From contig JACQVF010000048.1 of assembly GCA_016209885.1 (NCBI GenBank), positions 1 to 54,470 of the forward strand: a stretch of DNA of 54,470 nucleotides, read 5' to 3'. The stretch's first letter is position 1. Each line of letters starts with the position of its first letter. Position numbers and translations under genes: made by a program. Below, in pieces: positions 1 through 7,573 of the stretch. The notes beneath the pieces were generated by a model. The model ran no database searches. It worked only from the letters and a program-made list of their open reading frames with translations, and was not told where the DNA came from. This DNA is from Gemmatimonadota bacterium. GTDB lineage: Bacteria; Gemmatimonadota; Gemmatimonadetes; Longimicrobiales; Gaopeijiaceae.

Positions 1-79
1 CGGGACGACCCGCGGACGGAAATCTCTTCGGCGTGCAGCTCCCCGGGCTGGGTCGAACCGAACGCGAAAGGAGCCTCCA

Positions 80-259
80 ATGTTATACGTGTATCTGATC
101 CGAAGGCCGCCCCACTGCTGGTACAGCGCCGCGGGGGCGGAATACGGTGCTCATGACGCCACGGCCCAGCGGGCGGCCGGTCCGTTCGCAACGATGGCAG
201 AGTGCGATGCCTGGATCGCCGGTCAAGGTAGGGCACGGGGGGTACCCTGGTTGTGTTGA
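80..259 (+). CDS. Small hypothetical protein (59 aa)
   Basis: A 59-codon frame opens with ATG at 80 behind a near-ideal ribosome-binding site (AAAGGAG at 67-73, six bases before the start) and ends with TGA at 257-259. The product has an aromatic, cationic N-terminus (MLYVYLIRR), then WYSAAGAEYG and a C-terminal segment GPFATMAECDAWIAG that could form a short amphipathic helix. It contains three Cys (positions 13, 42 and 59). The same frame stays open upstream to the window edge, so a longer N-terminus cannot be excluded. I do not recognise the family. Support comes from the ribosome-binding site and the protein-like composition; the overlap of its end with the open frame leading into the DUF4159 gene is harmless if that gene starts at 376. 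Confidence 0.5.
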   Translation: MLYVYLIRRPPHCWYSAAGAEYGAHDATAQRAAGPFATMAECDAWIAGQGRARGVPWLC

Positions 260-375
260 CCCCCACGCGGGAGAGAGACGACAAGAGAAGGCCGGGCGAG
301 CACCCCCTTGGCGCGGCTGCGGCCCTTGAAGATTTGAAGATTGCCCGTACAGCGCACCAGTCTCGGGCTAGCCTG

Positions 376-1284
376 ATGAAGGCGTCCATGAGCGCGGCCG
401 CTTCCACCGCGCGACGAGAGGGGGGTCGCCCAGCGGGGTCCGGTACGTCCAGTACGCTGCCGCGGCTCTTGCTCTGCGGCGCCTTGCTATCGCTGGCCGG
501 GGCCGTGGCGGCCCAGGTGCCGCCCGATTGGGGGAGGAGCTACTGGCGGCCGGGGCCGCTGCGCCAGGGGCTGCCGGTCCGCCAAGGCGGTGTCGACCGC
601 GGGTTCACGTTCTGCCGGCTGCTTTACACCAGTGTGCGGAGGGAAGCGAACGGGCGCGGGTGGGGCACCGACTATCCGATGGCCGACAACAACTTCATGG
701 TCCGGCTGTCGGAGCTCACGACCACACGGACCAGCCGCTGGGAGGACGGGGAGCCCGGTTACGCCGTGCTGCGTGCCACGGATGCCAACCTCTTCGAGTG
801 CCCGTTTCTCTTCGTGTCGGATGCGGGCACCGCCGGGTTCAGTGACCAGGAGGTGGCGCGCCTTCGCGAGTACCTGCTGAAGGGCGGCTTTCTCTGGGCC
901 GACGACTTCTGGGGGGAGCGCGCCTGGGCGCACTGGGTCGGGCAGATCAAGCGCGTCCTCCCCGGCTACGGCATCGTGGATCTCACGCCCGGGCACCCGC
1001 TGTTCTCCACCCTCTATCACGTGGGCAGGATCCCGCAGATCCCCTCCATTCAGTTCTGGCGCCGGAGCGGCGGCGAAACCTCCGAGCGGGGCCGCGAGAG
1101 TGTCGAGCCGCACCTGCGCGCCATCTTCGATGATCAGGGCCGGCTGGTCGTGCTGATGAGCCACAATACCGATGTCGCGGATGGCTGGGAGCGCGAGGGT
1201 GAAGACGACCGCTTCTTCTACGCGTTCTCGCCGGAAGCGTACGCCCTCGGCATCAACGTCGCGATCTGGGCGATGACCCACTGA
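376..1284 (+). CDS. DUF4159 domain-containing secreted protein
   Basis: The sequence FTFCRLLYTSVRRE, followed by GWGTDYPMADNNFMVRLSEL and a C-terminal half with GGFLWADDFWG, matches DUF4159. In other bacteria this domain often accompanies MoxR/von Willebrand-type clusters, and its biochemical role is unknown. The N-terminus chosen (MKASMSA) has a basic stretch, then a hydrophobic segment LLLCGALLSLAGAVAAQ that reads as a cleavable signal peptide, so the mature domain should be periplasmic. A later ATG at 388 is equally possible. The frame is open back to 253, but that part looks non-coding. It stands alone here, with none of the usual MoxR or DUF58 neighbours. Confidence 0.85.
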   Translation: MKASMSAAASTARREGGRPAGSGTSSTLPRLLLCGALLSLAGAVAAQVPPDWGRSYWRPGPLRQGLPVRQGGVDRGFTFCRLLYTSVRREANGRGWGTDYPMADNNFMVRLSELTTTRTSRWEDGEPGYAVLRATDANLFECPFLFVSDAGTAGFSDQEVARLREYLLKGGFLWADDFWGERAWAHWVGQIKRVLPGYGIVDLTPGHPLFSTLYHVGRIPQIPSIQFWRRSGGETSERGRESVEPHLRAIFDDQGRLVVLMSHNTDVADGWEREGEDDRFFYAFSPEAYALGINVAIWAMTH

Positions 1285-1485
1285 CGGCAGGCCGGCCGGC
1301 TGTCCGCTCGGGATCATGGCTCGCGATGCTGTCGTGCTCCGGTCTCGCCATGGCGACGTGACGGGGCGCGCGAGTGCCCCAGTCCGGAGATTGCAGAACG
1401 CCGCCAGCGGCCACGTCTGGGTCGCGGGTCACGAAAGCGCCGCCGCCCCATTCCCCTCTCCGCCGCCACGGGATAGCTTTTCGCT

Positions 1486-1956
1486 ATGAGTCCCGGACGG
1501 CGAACCAGAGACCGAAGCGAGGCCGTTGCGCGCGGTCAAGGCGGGGCCCGCCCTCCGATCCGTACCGCGGCGCTGGGCGGCCGGGCCCTCCTCCTGCTCG
1601 GGCTTCTGACGGGCTGCGGGATCGTCGACACCGGCCTCGAGGTCGACGGCTACGGTGCGGTACAGGGGACGGTGGTCCGTGCAGGTGGGGCGGCGTACGC
1701 CAAGGGAGAGATCGCGCTGGACTGCCCGCCGGCGATCCTGGGGCTGCGGTCGCCGACGGACGACCGCGGCTTCTACCGGTTCCAGCTCGTGCTTCCCAGC
1801 CCGCTCGGCGAATCCCTATCTTCCGACGGGACGCTGGCGTGCCGCGTCCAGGCCCAAGGGATATCCGCCCTCGCCCAGGCGGCGGTGCGGTTCTGGCCAC
1901 GGGAGGAGCTGGTCGTGCCCACGGTGCTGAACCTCACCGAGGGCACCGGCACCTGA
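1486..1956 (+). CDS. Small predicted lipoprotein (156 aa)
   Basis: An Arg-rich N-terminal region is followed by a hydrophobic stretch ending in a lipobox-like LLTGC near residue 44, which suggests lipid attachment. The mature part has a VQGTVVRAGGAAYAKGEI segment and TDDRGFYRFQL. Together these resemble the beta-sandwich of carboxypeptidase-regulatory-like domains, which often decorate envelope proteins. The n-region before the hydrophobic stretch is unusually long (about 30 residues), so the true start may lie downstream. No clear ribosome-binding site precedes the ATG. Function unknown; it lies convergent with the antiporter gene. Confidence 0.6.
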   Translation: MSPGRRTRDRSEAVARGQGGARPPIRTAALGGRALLLLGLLTGCGIVDTGLEVDGYGAVQGTVVRAGGAAYAKGEIALDCPPAILGLRSPTDDRGFYRFQLVLPSPLGESLSSDGTLACRVQAQGISALAQAAVRFWPREELVVPTVLNLTEGTGT

Positions 1957-1983
1957 ACGGAGAAGCGGGCTTAGCACCGGATC

Positions 1984-3822
1984 TCACTCGCGGTGCATCG
2001 CGTCGGCTCCCCGTGCTGCTTCGGGCACGCTCTGGGCGGCCGTGGGCGCGAGGCTGATCAGCACGTCTCCCGCCGCAGGTGTCGGTCGCTGGTCGGCCGT
2101 GAAGACGAGCAGTCTGCCCTTCTCCCGGATCAGGAACATCGGAATCGCTTCCTCGCCGTACATCCTCTGGAAGGCCGCGTAGTCGAACGCGTTCGTGAGC
2201 CGCGTCACCTTCACAGTCGCGCCGCCGTCGATCCGGCTGAGGATCGCCTGGTACGTCGCATCCTCGCGGAAGAGCGGGCGCGCGCGGAGCATCGCTGCTG
2301 CCGCGGCCTCACCCTCGCCCGTGGAGGCGGGCCGGAGCTGGTAGATCTCAGAGGCGTCGAAGACGTCGGAGACGTGGACCGCGACGAGGGAGTTGACCTC
2401 GTCGTTGGAGGTGAGCGCAAGAACGCGCCCGATCCCACTCAGGTCGATCCGGTCCTCTACGGGCTCGGAGAGGACGTTCCCGTGGAAGGCCGTGAGGCCG
2501 GCGAGCCGCGCCGCCCGCGCGTTTGTGCGGTTCGTGTCCGCCAGCACCACGCGGAAGCCCCTCTCCTGAAGGATCCTGGCGACAGCGCGGGCGAAGGCGT
2601 GGGCGCCGATGAGGAGCGCGCCCTGGACCTCCGGTTCGGCCACGCCGAGCCAGCGGGCGAGGGGCGCGGCGGTGAGCCCATAGATCGCCACGGTGCACGT
2701 GATGACCAGGAAGGTGATGGGCACGAGCTCCTCCGCGTCCGCTCGCCCGGCCTCGGCCAGCACGAGGGCGAAGATGGACGCTACCGATGCGGCCACGATC
2801 CCCCGGGGTGCCATCCACACCAGGAAGAGCCGTTCCCTCCAGGTGAGCGCGGACCCGCGGGCGGACGCCGCCACGGCCAGGGGCCGCACTACCAGCATGA
2901 GGATGGCCACGAACAGGAGGCTGTGCCAGCCCAGACGGGGCAGGTACTCGAGCGGGAGGCGGGCGGCCAGGACGATGAACAGCCCGGCCAGGAGGAGCAC
3001 GCGCAGGTTCTCCTTGAACTCGGCGATGTGCTCCACGCGGGCCAGGCGCTGGTTCGCGAGCGCGATTCCCATGAGGGTGGCGGCCAGTAGCCCGGACTCC
3101 GCCTGGAAGCGCTCGGCGAGGGCGAACGCCGCAACGATCACTGCCAGCGCAACGGGGTTCTGCAGGAAGTCAGGGACCCAGTAGCGGCGGAGGAGGAGCA
3201 CCAGCACGGCGGCGCCGGCCAGCCCGATCCCACCGCCGATGAGCAGGGCCGTGAGCACGCCCAGAACGGTGTGCGCCGTCGCCTCCCCGAACCCGCCGGC
3301 CAGGATCGCCTCGAAGACGAGCACGGCGAGGATCGCGCCGATGGGGTCGTTGACGATCCCCTCCCACCGCGCGACGGCGCCTACGCGCCTCGTGGGCCGC
3401 ACGTGACGCAGGAGCGGGATGATGACCGTGGGTCCGGTGACCACGAGGATCGCGCCCAGGAGCAGGGCGAGATCGAGCGGAAGCCTGAGAACCACGTAGG
3501 CGGCCGCTGCGGTCGCCGTCCACGTCACCAGGACGCCCACGCTGATGAGGTTGCGCACGATTCGGCCGATCTCACGGAGCTCGGAGACCCGCAGGCTGAG
3601 GCCGCCTTCGAAGAGGATGATGGCCACAGAGAGAGACACGAGCGGAAGGAGCAGCTCGCCGAACAGGGCGTCGGGATCGAGGAACCCGGTCACCGGGCCG
3701 GCCACGAACCCGAGAACCAGCAGCAGGAGGATGGACGGCAGGTGAAAGCGCCACGCCAGCCACTGGGCGCCGATGCCGAGGGCGAGGATCACGGCGAGAG
3801 TGAGAATCTGATGCTCGGTCAC
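1984..3822 (-). CDS. CPA-family Na+(K+)/H+ antiporter with TrkA-N domain
   Basis: The 612-residue protein begins with about 12-13 hydrophobic segments covering residues 1-390, with typical antiporter stretches such as LPSILLLLVLGFVAGP, EGGLSLRVSELREIG and GPTVIIPLLRHVRP. It ends in a cytosolic NAD-binding TrkA-N/RCK-like domain (about 400-520) and a TrkA-C-like tail. This is the layout of NhaP-type K+ or Na+/H+ antiporters gated by a nucleotide-sensing tail. The dinucleotide loop reads GAHAFAR instead of the usual glycine-rich GxGxxG, so ligand binding may be altered. Initiation is GTG at 3822. A role in inner-membrane cation/pH homeostasis is a family inference; ion specificity cannot be read from sequence. 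Confidence 0.88.
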   Translation of the reverse strand: MTEHQILTLAVILALGIGAQWLAWRFHLPSILLLLVLGFVAGPVTGFLDPDALFGELLLPLVSLSVAIILFEGGLSLRVSELREIGRIVRNLISVGVLVTWTATAAAAYVVLRLPLDLALLLGAILVVTGPTVIIPLLRHVRPTRRVGAVARWEGIVNDPIGAILAVLVFEAILAGGFGEATAHTVLGVLTALLIGGGIGLAGAAVLVLLLRRYWVPDFLQNPVALAVIVAAFALAERFQAESGLLAATLMGIALANQRLARVEHIAEFKENLRVLLLAGLFIVLAARLPLEYLPRLGWHSLLFVAILMLVVRPLAVAASARGSALTWRERLFLVWMAPRGIVAASVASIFALVLAEAGRADAEELVPITFLVITCTVAIYGLTAAPLARWLGVAEPEVQGALLIGAHAFARAVARILQERGFRVVLADTNRTNARAARLAGLTAFHGNVLSEPVEDRIDLSGIGRVLALTSNDEVNSLVAVHVSDVFDASEIYQLRPASTGEGEAAAAAMLRARPLFREDATYQAILSRIDGGATVKVTRLTNAFDYAAFQRMYGEEAIPMFLIREKGRLLVFTADQRPTPAAGDVLISLAPTAAQSVPEAARGADAMHRE

Positions 3823-3997
3823 GGACCTCGCCCTACGAGCGAGTGCGGGTGACGGCTGGACACGAGCCTACCCCACCACCGCACGGGGCGTCCCGGCTCG
3901 ACGCCCGGTCGGCCGCCCGGACGGGCGGGCTCGAATCCAGCCGGAGAGAACGGACCCGATGTCGCCCCGACGTGGCTCCGGCGCCGGGACGGCCCAC

Positions 3998-4456
3998 TCA
4001 GCCCCCGCGGCTGAGCTCGTTCCGTTCCACCAGGATGCGCCGCATGGCGATGGCGTCCCGGAGCGCGATGCCGAGGAACGCGGCCTCGACAGGCTTCACG
4101 AGGTAGGTCCGGGCGCCGTGCTCCAGGCACTCGATCGCCGTTCCCGGGTCGTCTATGCCCGTGAGCATGATGACCGCGAGCTCGGGATCGCGGCTCAGCG
4201 CCCAGCGCAGGAACTCGACGCCGGTCATGCGCGGGAGCTGGATGTCGAGCAGCATGACGTCGAAGCGCATGGCGCCGAGCCACGAATCCGCCTCCTCCGC
4301 CGATGCCGCCATCTTCACCTGGTGGCCGAGCTTCGTGACCAGGCGCTCGAGCGTGCGACGCACCGGCTCCTCATCGTCCACGACCAGCACGTTCGCGCCG
4401 GTGCCGCCGTAAAGGTGGAGGTCAGCCCAGCCGCGAGGGGCCCGATCGGTGCTCAT
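3998..4456 (-). CDS. Single-domain response regulator (CheY-like)
   Basis: A 152-residue receiver domain with all conserved residues: acidic pocket VVDDEE (D27, D28), phospho-acceptor D71 in VMLLDIQLPRMTG, switch Thr99 in VIMLTG, and Lys121 in TYLVKPVEA. No output domain follows, so it probably works through protein-protein contact or a phosphorelay. There is no cognate kinase beside it. The nearest kinase-like gene (11295-12125) has a degenerate ATP site and lies 7 kb away. It is followed closely by the one-helix protein gene's region on the same strand (33 bp gap), so the two may be co-transcribed. Confidence 0.9.
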   Translation of the reverse strand: MSTDRAPRGWADLHLYGGTGANVLVVDDEEPVRRTLERLVTKLGHQVKMAASAEEADSWLGAMRFDVMLLDIQLPRMTGVEFLRWALSRDPELAVIMLTGIDDPGTAIECLEHGARTYLVKPVEAAFLGIALRDAIAMRRILVERNELSRGG

Positions 4457-4489
4457 ATCCTCACTCCGTGACGGTCAGCGCCGCGATTT

Positions 4490-4855
4490 CTACCGTGGTC
4501 GCGGCTGCGGCGCGCGCTCGAGCGCTTCCATACGCCAGAGCTCCTGGAGGATGCGCTGCCGCTCCTGCTCGATGAGCCGGCGGCCTTCCTCCGCCCGCTG
4601 CTTCTCGCTGGCGATCTCGCGGGCGGAGCGGTAGCTGCGGATCCCGAGCCACGTCCCGACTCCGAGCGCCACGAGCACAACGGCAACGAGGGCTGCGAGG
4701 ATCCGCTTCCGCTTCCTCCGCTCGTGCCGCTGGCGCGCCCCCTCCTTCAGGCGTGCCTCCACCTCCTCGCCGCCCTCCAGCACCACGGGATGCCCGGGCT
4801 CGCCCTCGGCCGGCCGACGCGGACCACCGGGATACGGCCCCCTGATCTTCGCCAT
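4490..4855 (-). CDS. Single-pass membrane protein with cytosolic-type coiled coil
   Basis: The 121-residue protein has a charged N-terminal region (about 1-50, very Arg/Lys-rich just before the membrane), one strong transmembrane helix (ILAALVAVVLVALGVGTWL, about 51-70), then a heptad-like charged helix rich in Glu, Arg and Gln (about 74-110). No enzymatic motif is visible. It sits between leuS and the response regulator gene on the same strand. The helix-plus-coiled-coil layout resembles small envelope scaffold proteins, but I do not recognise the family. Confidence 0.7.
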   Translation of the reverse strand: MAKIRGPYPGGPRRPAEGEPGHPVVLEGGEEVEARLKEGARQRHERRKRKRILAALVAVVLVALGVGTWLGIRSYRSAREIASEKQRAEEGRRLIEQERQRILQELWRMEALERAPQPRPR

Positions 4856-4915
4856 AGCAACGCTCTCGATTCTGGCCCCGGAGACTCTTTAGTTCTTCAG
4901 TTCTTTAGCCACCCG

Positions 4916-7408
4916 CTATGCGAGCACGAAGTTGAGCAGGCGGTCCTGAACGAAGACGACGCGCGCGACGGAGCCCTGCTCGAGGTGGCGCCGCACCTTC
5001 TCGTCCGCGCGTGCAAGCCGCTCGGCCTCCTCCTGCGCGCTCGCCGCCGGTACGGCGATCACCGCGCGCAGCCGGCCGTTCACCTGGACGGCCAGACCCA
5101 CCGTCTCCTGTAGCACCTTCTGCGGGTCGTACCGTGGCCAGTTCTCGCGGTCGAAGATGCTCTCGCGGTGGCCGAGCCGCTCCCACAGCTCCTCGGCGAT
5201 ATGCGGGGCGAACGGGGCGATCATGGGAACGAGCGGCTCGACCTCCGAGCGACGGGCGCGACGGCCGCCGGCCCGCACCAGGTTCAGGTACTCCATCATC
5301 GCCGCGATGGCGGTGTTGTACTGGAGCTGCGGGATCTGCTCGGTGACCTGCCGAATCGTGGCGTGCAGCTTTCGCTCGACCTCCGCTTCCGCTTCCCCCT
5401 CACCGAGCTGGTCCGTGGGCACGGCGGTATCCCACAGGCGATGCAGGAACCCGTACGGGCCCTGGATCCCCTCGTCCCGGTAGTCGCCGCCCTGCTCGAA
5501 GGGGCCGAGGAACATGAGGTAGAGCCGGAACGCGTCCGCGCCGAAGCGCTCGATGATCTCGTCCGGGATGATTACGTTGCCCCGGCTCTTCGACATCTTG
5601 GCGCCTTCCCGGATGATGAGCCCGTGGGCCCGGAACCGCGTGAACGGCTCCTCGAACTCCAGGTGGCCAAGATCGTGGAGCGCCATGGTGATGAAGCGGG
5701 CGTAGAGCAGGTGCAGCGTGGCGTGCTCGTTGCCGCCGATGTAGCTGTCCACCGGGAGCCAGGCGCGCGTGAGCCCCGGGTCAAACGCCACAGCGTGCCG
5801 GTCCGTGGACGGATAGCGGAGGAAGTACCAGGAGCTGTCCAGGAAGGTGTCCGAGACGTCGGTCTCACGCCTCGCCTCGCCGCCGCACTGCGGGCAGGTC
5901 GTGCGATACCAGCTCTCCACCCGTGCCAGCGGGCTCAGCCCCGACTCGTCCGGTCGGAAGTCCTCGACGTGCGGGAGCAAGACCGGCAGCTCGCCCTCGG
6001 GCACCGGCACCGCGCCGCATGCACCGCAGTAGATGACCGGGATGGGCGGACCCCAGTACCGCTGCCGCGAGATGCACCAGTCGTTCAGGCGATAGTGTAC
6101 GCGGATCTCCGCCAGGTTGCATCTCGCCAGCCAGTCCACGATCGCGCGCTTGCCGTCGGCCACGGTCATGCCGTCGAAGCGGCCGGAGTTCACCAGGACG
6201 CCATCGCCCACGTACCCCTCGCGCAGCGGCGTGTCCGCACCCTCGCCCGGCGCCGCCACCACCCGCACGATGGGCAGCCCGAACTCGCTGGCGAACCCGA
6301 AGTCGCGCTCGTCGTGGCCCGGCACCCCCATGATGGCGCCGGTCCCGTACTCCATGAGCACGTAGTCGGCGGTCCAGATGGGGATCGCCTCGCCGGTAGC
6401 CGGGTTCACGCAGTAGCCCCCCGTGAACACGCCGCTCTTCCGCTTCTCGGCCTTGCGGCGCGTGACCAGGTCCATCTGCAGGGCGTCGCGCCGGTAGCGC
6501 TCGACCGCCGGGCCGTGCTCGTCCGTGGTCACGGCGTCCACCAGCGGGTGCTCGGGCGCGAGCACCATGTACGTCGCCCCGAAGATGGTGTCCGGCCGCG
6601 TGGTGAAGACGCGGAGCGCAGGCCGGGCGGGATCGAACGGCGTGCTCTTGTCCCAGGCCTCGCTCTCCCCGCGGCCGGCGATGGGGAAGACCAGGTCTGC
6701 GCCCTCGCTCCGGCCGATCCAGTTCTCCTGGAGCTTCTTCGTGCTGCCGGACCAGTCGATCCGGACCAGGTTGTCGAGCAGGCGCTGGGCGTACTTGGTG
6801 ATCTTGAAGAACCACTGCTCGATGTAGCGCATCTCGACCACGGTCTCGCAGCGCTCGCAGCGCCCGGCGATGACCTGCTCGTTCGCCAGCACGGTCTTGC
6901 ACGACGGACACCAATTCACGGGCGCCTTCTTCCGCTCCGCCAGGCCGCCCTTGTAGAGCTGGACAAAGATCCACTGCGTCCAGCGGTAGTAGGACGGGTC
7001 CGTGGTGTCCACGGTGTGGTTCCAGTCGAACATCCCGCCGATGCGCTTGAGCTGGCGGGTGAAGTTGGCCATGTTTTTCGGGATCAGCTCCATGGGGTGG
7101 ACGCCCAGCTTGAGGGCGTAGTTCTCCGAGTGGATCCCGAAGGCATCGAAACCGATGGGCTCGAAGACGGTCCTGCCCCGCAGCCGCCAGTAGCGGCCGT
7201 GCACGTCGGCCCCCGTGAACGCGTAGATGTTGCCGACGTGCAGCCCCTCGGCCGACGGGTAGGGGTACATCATCAGGTTGTAGAAGGGGTCGCGCGGGTT
7301 CCGGAGCCGCTCCTCCGTGAACAGGTTCGTACCGCGCTCCTCCCAGCGCCGCTGCCACTTCCCCTCGAGCGCGGCGGGCGAATAGGCTGTCGTCGTCTTG
7401 TCGGCCAT
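4916..7408 (-). CDS. leuS: Leucyl-tRNA synthetase
   Basis: Class Ia aminoacyl-tRNA synthetase charging tRNA-Leu (830 aa, normal length for bacterial LeuRS). The HIGH-type signature is HVGN at 57-60 within YPYPSAEGLHVGN. The CP1 editing domain is present (TRPDTIFGATYMV), and KMSKSRGN occurs near residue 604. A zinc-binding insert carries CPSCK and CERCE pairs. The C-terminal domain ends LLNFVLA. I chose ATG 7408 (MADKTTTAYSP), where homology begins, rather than the in-frame GTG at 7444. No T-box or leucine leader is apparent in the 165 bp upstream. Confidence 0.97.
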   Translation of the reverse strand: MADKTTTAYSPAALEGKWQRRWEERGTNLFTEERLRNPRDPFYNLMMYPYPSAEGLHVGNIYAFTGADVHGRYWRLRGRTVFEPIGFDAFGIHSENYALKLGVHPMELIPKNMANFTRQLKRIGGMFDWNHTVDTTDPSYYRWTQWIFVQLYKGGLAERKKAPVNWCPSCKTVLANEQVIAGRCERCETVVEMRYIEQWFFKITKYAQRLLDNLVRIDWSGSTKKLQENWIGRSEGADLVFPIAGRGESEAWDKSTPFDPARPALRVFTTRPDTIFGATYMVLAPEHPLVDAVTTDEHGPAVERYRRDALQMDLVTRRKAEKRKSGVFTGGYCVNPATGEAIPIWTADYVLMEYGTGAIMGVPGHDERDFGFASEFGLPIVRVVAAPGEGADTPLREGYVGDGVLVNSGRFDGMTVADGKRAIVDWLARCNLAEIRVHYRLNDWCISRQRYWGPPIPVIYCGACGAVPVPEGELPVLLPHVEDFRPDESGLSPLARVESWYRTTCPQCGGEARRETDVSDTFLDSSWYFLRYPSTDRHAVAFDPGLTRAWLPVDSYIGGNEHATLHLLYARFITMALHDLGHLEFEEPFTRFRAHGLIIREGAKMSKSRGNVIIPDEIIERFGADAFRLYLMFLGPFEQGGDYRDEGIQGPYGFLHRLWDTAVPTDQLGEGEAEAEVERKLHATIRQVTEQIPQLQYNTAIAAMMEYLNLVRAGGRRARRSEVEPLVPMIAPFAPHIAEELWERLGHRESIFDRENWPRYDPQKVLQETVGLAVQVNGRLRAVIAVPAASAQEEAERLARADEKVRRHLEQGSVARVVFVQDRLLNFVLA

Positions 7409-7573
7409 GGTGTGTTCGTCGCAACGAATCCCCGAGAAATACACTCCGAAAGCTAAACGCGTGGGCAGGCCGCGACAACGCGGGGAGTCGGGGCGGCGAC
7501 GCGAGGCGGCGCGGCGGTGAAGCGGTGAAGGTCGCTCCTTCTCGGAATAGCGTTGCTGTTAGACCGACCTGCT

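Noticed and set aside
5168..7456. Very long open frame opposite leuS
   Set aside because: It mirrors the codon structure of leuS on the other strand, is full of Arg/His/Pro/Gly, has no domain, and is a typical shadow frame of GC-rich DNA.
7409..7573. T-box or leucine leader before leuS
   Set aside because: No T-box sequence, no Leu-rich ORF followed by a terminator was found.
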